Assembly (NCBI GenBank): GCA_020697375.1
Contig: JAJFBJ010000044.1
Span: 1 to 31,116, forward strand
DNA from: Nitrospira sp.
GTDB taxonomy: Bacteria > Nitrospirota > Nitrospiria > Nitrospirales > Nitrospiraceae
Reading direction: 5' to 3'
DNA length: 31,116 bases
The position numbers and the translations under genes were made by a program. Position 1 is the first letter of the stretch, and the number at the start of each line of letters is the position of its first letter. The notes under the pieces were generated by a model. That model saw nothing but the letters and a program-made list of their open reading frames with translations. It searched no databases and was not told the DNA's origin. Of the stretch, positions 1 to 6,712 are shown in pieces.

Positions 1-497
1 CCTCCTCCACCCATCCCCCCACCAAACCCACCCCCAATACCACCGGCACCAAATGCGGGAGCAGAAGGCATATATTGATAAGTCCCAAATACTCGGAACT
101 CTCTCATTCTCGGTAAAATTCTGTTCATTGCTTGCGAAAGATCGATGCCAGTGGCCGCGTTAAATCCCACGTTATCAAGTTGTGAGTTACGTGCAAATTT
201 CTGGACGATCGCTCCAATCGACAGATTACTCTTCACCAGAGTATTGCCCTGTGTGAAGTTTAACTGAGGAGTGATTCTCGTGATGAAATCATCAGCTGTA
301 AACCCTGGCGGAAGGTTTGATTCTGGAGCAAAAAATACGTTGCTGTCATACTGTTGAATGACCGACAATGACGGGACAATACGGATTTGCTGCGCAGCAG
401 AGTCAGATATACTTCCCCACAACATAAGCCCCAGCGCCAAAATCAACCAATTAACCTGGCGGATCTTCAATAACGTGTCACGGCACAACAATGACAT
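1..497 (-). CDS. Exopolysaccharide-locus outer-membrane beta-barrel protein (partial, 5' end only)
   Basis: The minus strand stays open from an ATG at 497 to the window edge, giving the first 165 codons. The start overlaps the preceding export gene by 20 bases and has AAGG six bases upstream; a TTG at 470 is an alternative. The N-terminus is a signal peptide (LILALGLMLWG core, then SDSAAQQ). The mature part starts with a beta-barrel-like pattern including YDSNVFFAP, DDFITRITPQLNF and a FGTYQYMPS strand, then a Gly-rich run of GGG repeats at the window edge. The DSNV...TRITP pattern resembles outer-membrane proteins of exosortase (PEP-CTERM/XrtA)-type exopolysaccharide systems. The function as export-locus porin or scaffold is inferred from the two adjacent export proteins. 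The C-terminus lies outside the window. Confidence 0.7.
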   Translation of the reverse strand, partial: MSLLCRDTLLKIRQVNWLILALGLMLWGSISDSAAQQIRIVPSLSVIQQYDSNVFFAPESNLPPGFTADDFITRITPQLNFTQGNTLVKSNLSIGAIVQKFARNSQLDNVGFNAATGIDLSQAMNRILPRMREFRVFGTYQYMPSAPAFGAGGIGGGFGGGMGGG

Positions 498-1101
498 CAC
501 CAGCCTTGAGGAAGAAATTGCCCTCCGAATTCTTACCTTGAATAATGTCTTCATAGGGAACAGGAATCTGAATCTGCTTGGGCTGACCTTGACCGTTAGG
601 TACCACCCGCAGTACATGTATCTTGTTTCTCGAAGCAAAGGTAGTAAAGCCTCCGGCCAAAGAGATGCCTTGCAACACGGTCGCATATGACTTTAGTGGA
701 ACTTTGCCCGGCTTAGAAACTTCACCGAGCACATAGACATAATAACTATTCACCTCTTTGACTTGCACCGACACAGTAGGATTGGACATAAATTCTGCCA
801 ACCCGTCGGCAATTCTCTTGGCTAGCACATTGGCCGTCATTCCCGCTGCCTGCACATCGCCGATCAGCGGCATTGAGATCTTTCCGTCAGGACGAATGAT
901 CACTTCACGAGACAGCTCTTGATTGCGCCACACATTTACAATCACAATGTCTTCCGGTCCAAGCAAAAACTCATTCGGAGGAATATAAGTGACATTAAAA
1001 TCCATCTGCTCGCTGCCGATCCAACATCCGGGAACGGTCAGCAGGATACTAAAAACAATACATACCCCCCCTCGCAACCTTCTGCAACCGAAAGTTTCCA
1101 A
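478..1101 (-). CDS. Polysaccharide export protein, Wza/SLBB family (paralogue 2)
   Basis: A 207-residue periplasmic or outer-membrane polysaccharide export protein. The start is TTG at 1101, chosen because AAAGGAG lies eight bases upstream. An N-terminal hydrophobic segment ends in VPGC (Cys26), a plausible but imperfect lipobox. Residues about 46-125 form the Poly_export domain (LLGPEDIVIVNVWRN, IIRPDGKISMPLIGDV). Residues about 130-180 form an SLBB domain (YYVYVLGEVSKPGKVPL, LAGGF), and the protein ends with LKAGDVIVVP. It lacks the long C-terminal region of full Wza, as is usual for the short export proteins of exosortase-linked loci. It lies 59 bases downstream of a close paralogue and overlaps the barrel gene, so all three are probably cotranscribed. 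Confidence 0.88.
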   Translation of the reverse strand: METFGCRRLRGGVCIVFSILLTVPGCWIGSEQMDFNVTYIPPNEFLLGPEDIVIVNVWRNQELSREVIIRPDGKISMPLIGDVQAAGMTANVLAKRIADGLAEFMSNPTVSVQVKEVNSYYVYVLGEVSKPGKVPLKSYATVLQGISLAGGFTTFASRNKIHVLRVVPNGQGQPKQIQIPVPYEDIIQGKNSEGNFFLKAGDVIVVP

Positions 1102-1160
1102 TTTCCCAACTCCTTTAATCGCTTGTTCGAATTATCAAGGACACACCTAAAGTGACACCC

Positions 1161-1865
1161 TTACCTTGACGGCAATACCACCATAGTTTCAGATGGGACA
1201 ACTATTTGATCTCCGGGCTTCAACTCAATATTTTGATCTGAGCCATCTCTCAAAACAATATCGTCGTAACTCGCCTTAATCTTGTTCAGCCCTTCACCAT
1301 CTTTTCCGAATCGAAAGACTACAATTTTGTTACGTGCAGCCACCTGTGTAAAGCCGTGGGCTATCGTGATTGCCTGCAGTAAAGTCGTTTTGCTTTTTAA
1401 TGGATATTTTCCGGGAGCGTTTACTTCGCCAAGGACATAAATTTGATAACTGTTGACTTCACGAACCAGGATTGAGACTGTCGGGTTTTCCATATAGGAC
1501 TTCAATCGAGCAGAAATTTCTTCGGTTAATTGCGCCGCAGTTCGCCCCACCGCCGACACATCGCCGATTAATGGCAAAGAGATTCTTCCGTCAGGTCGAA
1601 CTTGAACCTGCTTGGAAAGATCCGCATTTTTCCAAACTGTGATCTCCAAGACATCCTCCGGCCCCATTATGTAATCAGGAGTTACCGTTAGAGAGGATTT
1701 CTCCGCCCCTTCCACGCCGTGCCGTACACCAGAGGAACTTGCCGGTGAGGAGGTTGATCCGGCCACCAATGTCAATAGAGGTATTGGATCGGAAGGCATC
1801 GCAACTGCCATACTTGCTTGGTTGCTTATAAGGAGGCTCATACAAAGGAATACTTTTAGATTCAT
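1161..1865 (-). CDS. Polysaccharide export protein, Wza/SLBB family (paralogue 1)
   Basis: A 234-residue export protein closely similar to the next gene downstream. The ATG at 1865 has GGAG nine bases upstream. An N-terminal signal peptide (VFLCMSLLISNQASMAVA) has no lipobox Cys near its end, so it probably uses signal peptidase I, unlike its neighbour. A Ser/Gly-rich stretch of about 35 residues precedes the Poly_export domain (YIMGPEDVLEITVWKN, VRPDGRISLPLIGDVSAVG). The SLBB domain follows (YQIYVLGEVNAPGKYPL), and the protein ends with LKPGDQIVVPSETMVV. It is the first gene of the visible exopolysaccharide cluster and is divergent from the LuxR-type regulator. Family assignment is firm; the exported polymer is unknown. 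Confidence 0.9.
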   Translation of the reverse strand: MNLKVFLCMSLLISNQASMAVAMPSDPIPLLTLVAGSTSSPASSSGVRHGVEGAEKSSLTVTPDYIMGPEDVLEITVWKNADLSKQVQVRPDGRISLPLIGDVSAVGRTAAQLTEEISARLKSYMENPTVSILVREVNSYQIYVLGEVNAPGKYPLKSKTTLLQAITIAHGFTQVAARNKIVVFRFGKDGEGLNKIKASYDDIVLRDGSDQNIELKPGDQIVVPSETMVVLPSR

Positions 1866-2475
1866 GACTTTGTTCTCCTGAAAAATTTCATCGATCGATT
1901 TGCACCCGATATTGGCACCTTAGTCATTCCCTGATTAGAACTTGATGCGGACAAAATAATATCCACCGTCCTCTCCTATCGAAATGACAACTAGTATGTT
2001 CATCGAACTTCAGCCAATGTCAGAGTCTCCGCTAGAACACCGGACTATGACGTACGCCTTGATTTGTTCAAGAAACGGAGCCTGTTCCACCAAAACATCA
2101 ATATCCCCCGGTGCTAATGTTCAATGACAATGCTCGAGTCGCCGCGGACTCTTTGCTCTAAACCGCCAGCGGGAATAACAACTCATAGGATGTCGGACGA
2201 AGAAGAGCTCTCTTTCAGAATGTTTTTATGGGTTAGAGCGATTGAGCAATCCCATCCTGATTGAAATGGAGGTTCGCTCTCCAAAATGGAAATCACGCAT
2301 TCAAAGGATCCCCTGTCAAAATTACTCATCACAAATGAATGGCACACGTCGGAAGGCGGGAGCCCAAACCTCCTCTAGAAGCAATCCATCTAATTTTTCC
2401 TTTGATACCGAAGTATAGAAGCAACTATCTAAACGAACAATACCCTGGCTTACGATCTTTGATCGAAAGTGGTAT
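1866..2475. other. Long AT-rich intergenic region between export genes and regulator
   Basis: About 600 bases with no intact gene. It should contain the minus-strand promoter of the exopolysaccharide genes, but I found no convincing sigma70 or sigma54 element. Near the export gene, the minus strand has two similar motifs, GGTGCCAA and GGTGCAAA (about 1897-1919), one and a half helical turns apart, a possible but unproven binding site. Between 2010 and 2182 the minus strand carries short open segments that look like decayed coding sequence (see findings). Nothing else was recognised. Confidence 0.5.
2010..2182 (-). pseudogene. Possible remnant of a third SLBB-type export protein or similar
   Basis: Two adjacent minus-strand segments in different frames read like protein. 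Reading from 2182, the first gives VVIPAGGLEQ, RVRGDSSIVIEH and then a stop. The second, from about 2120, gives LAPGDIDVLVEQ, APFLEQIKAYVIVR and ends at a TGA at 2012-2010. Joined, they loosely resemble the end of the neighbouring export proteins (RDGSDQNIELKPGDQIVVP). There is no start codon and no ribosome site. The similarity is short and could be chance, so confidence is low. Confidence 0.2.
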
Positions 2476-2504
2476 TTGACTACCTCGAAAGTATTATGTA
2501 ACAT
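2476..2504 (+). promoter_or_regulatory. Sigma70-type promoter of the LuxR-type regulator
   Basis: TTGACT (2476-2481) is followed by a 17-base spacer and TAACAT (2499-2504), matching the -35 and -10 consensus at 5/6 and 4/6 positions. Transcription would begin near 2510-2513, leaving a leader of about 75 bases before the GTG at 2587. The promoter sits inside the longest possible reading frame and so argues against any start upstream of it. Confidence 0.5.
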
Positions 2505-2506
2505 TA

Positions 2507-2528
2507 CTATAGCGACCACACGCTATAG
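2507..2528. repeat. Perfect 8-bp inverted repeat at the regulator's transcription start
   Basis: CTATAGCG (2507-2514), spacer ACCACA, then CGCTATAG (2521-2528). The two arms are exact reverse complements with centres 14 bases apart. The repeat begins two bases after the proposed -10 box and spans the expected start site, a classic repressor or autoregulator position. It could also form a hairpin at the very 5' end of the mRNA. Confidence 0.5.
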
Positions 2529-2586
2529 AGTATCAGAAAAATTCCACTTGTCTAGCAAAGGTCAACGGACCTTACGGAGTATTGCC

Positions 2587-3198
2587 GTGACTCAAAACGC
2601 GATCAGTTCTCAGGAACCCGCAGATAATCTGGCCGATCAACGCGCAGGCGCAGGAATTGTTGTCTTATCATCCACCATGCAGCTACTGCATATGAATCGG
2701 CAAGCTGCCGAGCTGTCGAAACTCATCAACATGACAGAAAATGGCGGGGTTGCATCGAAAGCCGCTCAAGGCGTACTTCCGTCGATGCTAACAGAACTGT
2801 GTGCCGAAATCCTAAAGGCTTTGCAAGTCCGTACCGAGGCGAAGGACTGGGAACAATTCGAAGTGAAGCGAATCGCGGGAAACTCAAATCAGCCTGTGCT
2901 CCTTCGTGGCTTTGGGCTTCCGGACCGAGGCGGAATACAGCATGCACGACTAGTGGTGACCTTAGAAGAGCTTGGCCGCCGCCAACACCTTAATACCGAT
3001 CAAGCCAAAGAGAGGTTTCGCCTCACGAATAGAGAGCAGTCTGTGGTTGAAAACCTTGCAAAGGGTTGGACGAACAAGGAGATTGCGAACGCCCTCAAGA
3101 TAACGGAGCAGACGGTCAAAGAACATATTAAACATATTATGAGAAAAACAAATTCGACCACCCGTACCGGTATTCTGGTTCAAGTGTTCCGTTCTTAA
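2587..3198 (+). CDS. LuxR-type transcriptional regulator with N-terminal PAS-like sensor region
   Basis: A 203-residue DNA-binding regulator. Residues about 146-200 form a GerE/LuxR helix-turn-helix (LTNREQSVVENLAKGW, NKEIANALKITEQTVKEH). The N-terminal region (GIVVLSSTMQLLHMNRQA and onward) looks like a degenerate PAS or sensor domain; there is no receiver-domain Asp pattern. GTG at 2587 is preferred because ACGGAG lies seven bases upstream and a promoter lies between it and the upstream alternative TTG at 2476. It is divergent from the exopolysaccharide genes and is the obvious candidate to regulate them, though that is inference. The palindrome over its start site suggests autoregulation. 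The signal is unknown. Confidence 0.8.
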   Translation: MTQNAISSQEPADNLADQRAGAGIVVLSSTMQLLHMNRQAAELSKLINMTENGGVASKAAQGVLPSMLTELCAEILKALQVRTEAKDWEQFEVKRIAGNSNQPVLLRGFGLPDRGGIQHARLVVTLEELGRRQHLNTDQAKERFRLTNREQSVVENLAKGWTNKEIANALKITEQTVKEHIKHIMRKTNSTTRTGILVQVFRS

Positions 3199-3449
3199 TT
3201 ACCTTGTTTTGCTCCACTTCTTCGCCATCACGCTTTCCTCCAACTGACTTTTCTGCCACAGTTACCCGGCCAGGCGTTACGCACGATGTTGGATCGGCTC
3301 CGGTGACCCGAGGTACTGTGCCCGCCTGTGGTTTTGCACGGAGGCGAACTATGGCTGCTAGCTCAACGGGAAGATAAGAACAACCGGCTGGCAGTTCGAC
3401 GCTCACCCCCTCGCATATGATGCCGGAGGCCTTAACAACCGCCACTCTT
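3199..3449. other. Convergent intergenic region between regulator and glgA
   Basis: About 250 bases between two converging genes. There is a short potential stem CGCCT (3323-3327) / AGGCG (3342-3346), with no T-run immediately after it. At the glgA end, a plus-strand T9 tract (the glgA Lys codons on the other strand) could help terminate regulator transcripts, but no clear hairpin precedes it. No known riboswitch or RNA family could be recognised. Confidence 0.3.
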
Positions 3450-4973
3450 TCATTTTTTTTTCATTAGGTGAATTAAATCTTGGAACAGCTGGATATAAAT
3501 CTCGGCGGAACGTCGCCATGAGAGATTCTGATCCATCCCTACCCTGACGAGACGCTGCCAATCCCCCTTCTTCCTATATACAAACAGTGCCAGAAGAAGA
3601 CATGTCAAAAGTGAGGCCGCGCTTGCATCAGTAAAACAAAAACCAGTGGCATAAGACCCTTTGAAGGCACGTGGCGTATAATTGACAACGGTATCGGCCA
3701 AACCTCCCGTTTTTCTCACAATGGGAACCGTTCCGTAACGCAGGCTATACAGCTGGCTGAGTCCACAGGGCTCATACCGAGAAGGCATGATAAAAATATC
3801 CGCACCAGCTTCGATTCGATGGGCTAATCCTTCGTCGAAGACGTTGCGAAATGCGATTCTTCCCGGATAATCTTCCGCCAACTCACGCACCTTCTGCTCG
3901 TACTGCACCTCCCCCGTGCCGAGAATGACGACCTGCACAGGTAACTCCATGAGCTCGGGAAGTATATCAATCACAAGGTCAATGCCTTTCTGACTCGTCA
4001 GCCGAGCAATGACTCCCAGCAGCGGATCATTGCGCCGGCGAAGACCTAGCTCCTTCTGAAGATTCTTTTTGCACTGTTGCTTCCCGGACATATCCGAAAG
4101 TGAATAGGGAACGGACACATACGAATCCTTGGCAGGATTCCAGATTTCCGTATCGATTCCGTTCACAATTCCATGCAGCCTGTGTTTGCGCTCTCGCAAC
4201 ACACCATCAAGACCAAATCCATGCTCGGCCGTCTGAATCTCTCGGCTATACGTTGGACTTACGGTGGTTAAGAGGTCGGCAAAGACAATGCCCCCTTTCA
4301 ACAGATTGACAGAACCATAAAACTCCAGCGCGGGAGTCGTGAACAAGTGGGATGGCAATCCCGTCTCCGCGAAGCTCTGAGCCGGGAATAGTCCCTGATA
4401 TCCGAGGTTGTGGATGGTCAACACGGTACGCATTCCTTTGAGTGATGGGCGATCTTGATACAACGTACGCAAATACACCGCACACAGGGCTGACTGCCAA
4501 TCGTGCAGATGTAGCAGATCAACATGCCAGGCGTCTTTCTCTTCGAAATAAACCAGCAGTTCCATAACGGCTCGACAGAAAAACGCGAATCGTTCGATAT
4601 TGTCAGGATAATCCAGACCAGCCTCTTGATACAGCGCTGGCCGCGCAAAAAACGGGTCATGACGGACGGCAAACACACGAAGGCGCCCCGTACTCGTATT
4701 CTGGAAGAAAGGGACGATGATTTCGTAAATACTCGCCTCGGCCATCCCGCGACCAGTCGGAACCGAAAGTTGAGTATAGTCCGTCATCTGACAGCCAAGT
4801 GTATCGATTTGTTTGTAGTAGGGAAGAATCACACACACATCATGCCCCAGCTTGGCAAACTCGATCGCCAGCGCACCGACAACGTCAGCCAGCCCACCCG
4901 TTTTCGCATAGGGTACGACCTCAGACGAAACCATGCAGATGTTGATGGGGCGATGATCCTGAGTGGACTTCAT
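3450..4973 (-). CDS. glgA: Glycogen synthase, ADP-glucose type
   Basis: Transfers glucose from ADP-glucose to growing alpha-1,4-glucan in the cytoplasm. The 507-residue length fits the bacterial GT5 family. The N-terminal Rossmann fold opens with MVSSEVVPYAKTGGLADVVG, with the ADP-glucose-binding K-T-G-G-L (Lys24). The C-terminal half holds VIARLTSQKGIDLV and EPCGLSQLYSLRYGTVP followed by KTGGLADTV, all GT5 signatures. The ATG at 4973 is chosen because family homology begins there; it lies 17 bases after the preceding frame's stop, with no clear Shine-Dalgarno. The last codons include a run of nine A bases (KKK), and the gene converges on the regulator. It is the last gene of the minus-strand block, and no other glycogen gene is in the window. 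Confidence 0.95.
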   Translation of the reverse strand: MKSTQDHRPINICMVSSEVVPYAKTGGLADVVGALAIEFAKLGHDVCVILPYYKQIDTLGCQMTDYTQLSVPTGRGMAEASIYEIIVPFFQNTSTGRLRVFAVRHDPFFARPALYQEAGLDYPDNIERFAFFCRAVMELLVYFEEKDAWHVDLLHLHDWQSALCAVYLRTLYQDRPSLKGMRTVLTIHNLGYQGLFPAQSFAETGLPSHLFTTPALEFYGSVNLLKGGIVFADLLTTVSPTYSREIQTAEHGFGLDGVLRERKHRLHGIVNGIDTEIWNPAKDSYVSVPYSLSDMSGKQQCKKNLQKELGLRRRNDPLLGVIARLTSQKGIDLVIDILPELMELPVQVVILGTGEVQYEQKVRELAEDYPGRIAFRNVFDEGLAHRIEAGADIFIMPSRYEPCGLSQLYSLRYGTVPIVRKTGGLADTVVNYTPRAFKGSYATGFCFTDASAASLLTCLLLALFVYRKKGDWQRLVRVGMDQNLSWRRSAEIYIQLFQDLIHLMKKK

Positions 4974-4989
4974 ATGGGGAAAGTATGGG

Positions 4990-5450
4990 CTAGTTGGCGG
5001 CCGGCAACAATTCCAGTCGTGTCTTGAATTGAGACTCGTACTTCCAGCTCTTGCCAACGGCGTGAACCTTCTCTGCAGTCATCGCTTCATGATAGACAAG
5101 TGCGCCATCGAGAAACACAAGGTAAAGTCCTTCATCCGCATAGCCTAAAAACAGCGCTACCCCAGCCTCCAGTCCCGTTTCCCAGCCTTGTGGCGATTCT
5201 CCGAGCGCCATCCGAGCTTGGGGAATCAATCGTCCGTCTTTCATGCCAAAGAAATGGGTGAACTGCTCATGTATATAAGTGGGCTGGCCCCAAGTCTCGA
5301 CGAAGGCTTTCGGTGTGAGTTGATGAACTGAAAGTCCCGATCCTGCACCATCCGCTTCTGCTGGTCGAACGAGGGCAACCCGGAACAGTCCACAAATAGG
5401 ACCCCGATAAGGATCAACCATCCCGCTCTTACCAATCGACCTGGATTCAT
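4990..5450 (-). pseudogene. Small lipoprotein gene, apparently frameshifted
   Basis: One gene seems split over two frames. The first frame starts at ATG 5450 (GGGAGAAG about 12 bases upstream) with a membrane-targeting sequence (LVRAGWLILIGVLFVDCSG) and runs to a stop at 5241, but its sequence becomes implausible after QDRDFQ. From about 5345 the -1 frame continues as HQLTPKAFVETWGQPTY, ... GLEAGVALFLGYADEGLYL, ... LELLPAAN, ending at 4990. The shift point is near 5318-5345. The downstream frame alone has only an unconvincing start at 5421 (MVDPYRGPICG). An assembly error, a real mutation or programmed frameshifting are all possible. No function is recognised; the Cys after the hydrophobic segment suggests lipid anchoring, although Asp at -1 is atypical. 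Confidence 0.55.
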
Positions 5451-5486
5451 GCGATTGAACGACTTCTCCCCTACTCTCAGTTCAGG

Positions 5487-5843
5487 TTAGAGCAGCCTCC
5501 TGGATTTTGGCTCCACTCGCTTCACCGGCTGACAGACATCGCATTGGCATAACCGCCGCAAGAAAGCATATGAGTACAGGCCGGTATCATGCCCATCGCT
5601 CCAGGTGAATTGGAAGGCGTAGCGTCCCACCGGTTGAACATCCTGCAACATAATGACCATAGGAACATCGTCCGGTTTTAATCGAAGCTCACCGGTCCAT
5701 TCATCGGTGCAGGCGGCGCAAGGGCAGTGTTGCCTGAGATACCGGACTGGATATATGGCCCTGTGACCATCGCTCCAGAGGATTCCCAATACGCCTTTTT
5801 CAATCCACTCCATATCGGTGGGTTCGAGTACGGTCTCAGTCAT
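5487..5843 (-). CDS. DUF971 / gamma-butyrobetaine hydroxylase N-terminal-like protein
   Basis: A 118-residue protein consisting of a single DUF971 (GBBH-like N-terminal) domain. It has two related halves, each with a WSDGH strand (LGILWSDGHRAIYPVRYLR and FTWSDGHDTGLYSYAFLR), plus Cys clusters HCPCAAC and CQCDVC that could bind zinc or iron. The N-terminal domain of gamma-butyrobetaine hydroxylase binds zinc, but there is no hydroxylase domain here. Stand-alone proteins of this kind are often found near Fe-S assembly genes; none is present in this window. ATG 5843 is preferred over TTG 5852 because GAGGAG would be too close to the latter. Exact role unknown. Confidence 0.85.
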   Translation of the reverse strand: MTETVLEPTDMEWIEKGVLGILWSDGHRAIYPVRYLRQHCPCAACTDEWTGELRLKPDDVPMVIMLQDVQPVGRYAFQFTWSDGHDTGLYSYAFLRRLCQCDVCQPVKRVEPKSRRLL

Positions 5844-5898
5844 AGAAACCAACGCTCCTCAGGTAGAAGACTTGTCGACTTTCCAAATTTATCGCAAT

Positions 5899-6657
5899 CT
5901 ATACGAGGCTTCCGGTTGTGAGGAAATCCACCGGCGGGAGTCGCCGCCCCGCCACCACAGTAACATAACCCTCGATCGCCGATTCGATTTCAGCCCGCAC
6001 TTGACCGACCGCATGCAACCGACTCATAAGTCCAGGTTGCATATGTACGGCCTGCTGCAGAAACGCGACGCTCCCGCGAGACAATGCCGTACAACGAAAC
6101 GGCTGTCGGCTCGCACAGCGGTCGCACACAATTCCCCCCGCAAGAGGAGAAAACTGGGTAAGCGGGCTTTGATGGACTCGACCGCAGGCCGCGCACTGCT
6201 CGGTCTGAGGCCGGAAGCCCGTGATACCCAACAAGCGAATTTGGAACAGCAACGCCGTCCATGCCGCATCCCGACTTTCCTGCAGCGTTCGCAATCCCGC
6301 TTCCAGCGCCTCAAAGACCCGTGGCTCCGCGTCACCGTCCGCCATCACCGCGCTCACGAGGTTGACCATGCGTCCAGCTGCAGCCATTAATGTCAAATCG
6401 CTGCGGAATTTGGAGAAGGGCTCATCCAGCGCGACTTGCGAAATCCGATACAGGGAATCGCCGGGTTTTTCGTACAGATCCAAATGGCACAGGCTAAAAG
6501 GCTCGATCATGCCGCCCAAGCGGCTTTTCAAGCGACGTGCTCCTCGCGCCACACCTCGCAGTTTTCCCAAGCGGATCGTATAAAACGTAACGATGCGGTC
6601 GGCATCACCCCACTTTCGGCTATGCAGTACGATGGCGGGAGTCTTCAGCAACGGCAT
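5899..6657 (-). CDS. recO: DNA repair protein RecO
   Basis: RecO anneals single strands and loads RecA with RecF/RecR during recombinational repair. The 252-residue product has the N-terminal OB-fold (LLKTPAIVLHSRKWGDADRI, LGKLRGVARGARR), the helical middle, and a zinc-type Cys cluster CAACGRVH ... CDRC in the C-terminal half. This is the normal RecO layout and length. The ATG at 6657 places MPLLKTPAIVL at the N-terminus, as usual; an in-frame ATG at 6669 would add four residues and cannot be excluded because neither has a strong ribosome site. It lies 55 bases from mgtE and 55 from the DUF971 gene, probably in the same transcript. Confidence 0.93.
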   Translation of the reverse strand: MPLLKTPAIVLHSRKWGDADRIVTFYTIRLGKLRGVARGARRLKSRLGGMIEPFSLCHLDLYEKPGDSLYRISQVALDEPFSKFRSDLTLMAAAGRMVNLVSAVMADGDAEPRVFEALEAGLRTLQESRDAAWTALLFQIRLLGITGFRPQTEQCAACGRVHQSPLTQFSPLAGGIVCDRCASRQPFRCTALSRGSVAFLQQAVHMQPGLMSRLHAVGQVRAEIESAIEGYVTVVAGRRLPPVDFLTTGSLV

Positions 6658-6712
6658 ATCACCATCCACCCAAGAGGATTACGTCAGAAAAAAAGAGCCA
6701 CAATGCAGACTG

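Noticed and set aside
1897..1919. Possible sigma54 promoter before the export genes (TGCCA/TGCAA-like pair)
   Set aside because: Order and spacing do not match TGGCAC-N5-TTGC on the transcribed strand.
2476..2586. Upstream extension of the LuxR-type regulator to a TTG at 2476
   Set aside because: The promoter and inverted repeat lie in this stretch, and the GTG at 2587 has a good ribosome site.
3300..3440. Possible riboswitch-like structured RNA in the convergent gap
   Set aside because: I compared it mentally with cyclic-di-GMP, cobalamin, TPP and Moco motifs. None of their conserved cores is present, and the location downstream of both genes is wrong for a riboswitch.
3137..3445. 102-codon minus-strand frame in the regulator/glgA gap
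   Set aside because: It overlaps the end of the regulator's helix-turn-helix, has no family pattern and no good start context. It may only reflect a lack of stops.
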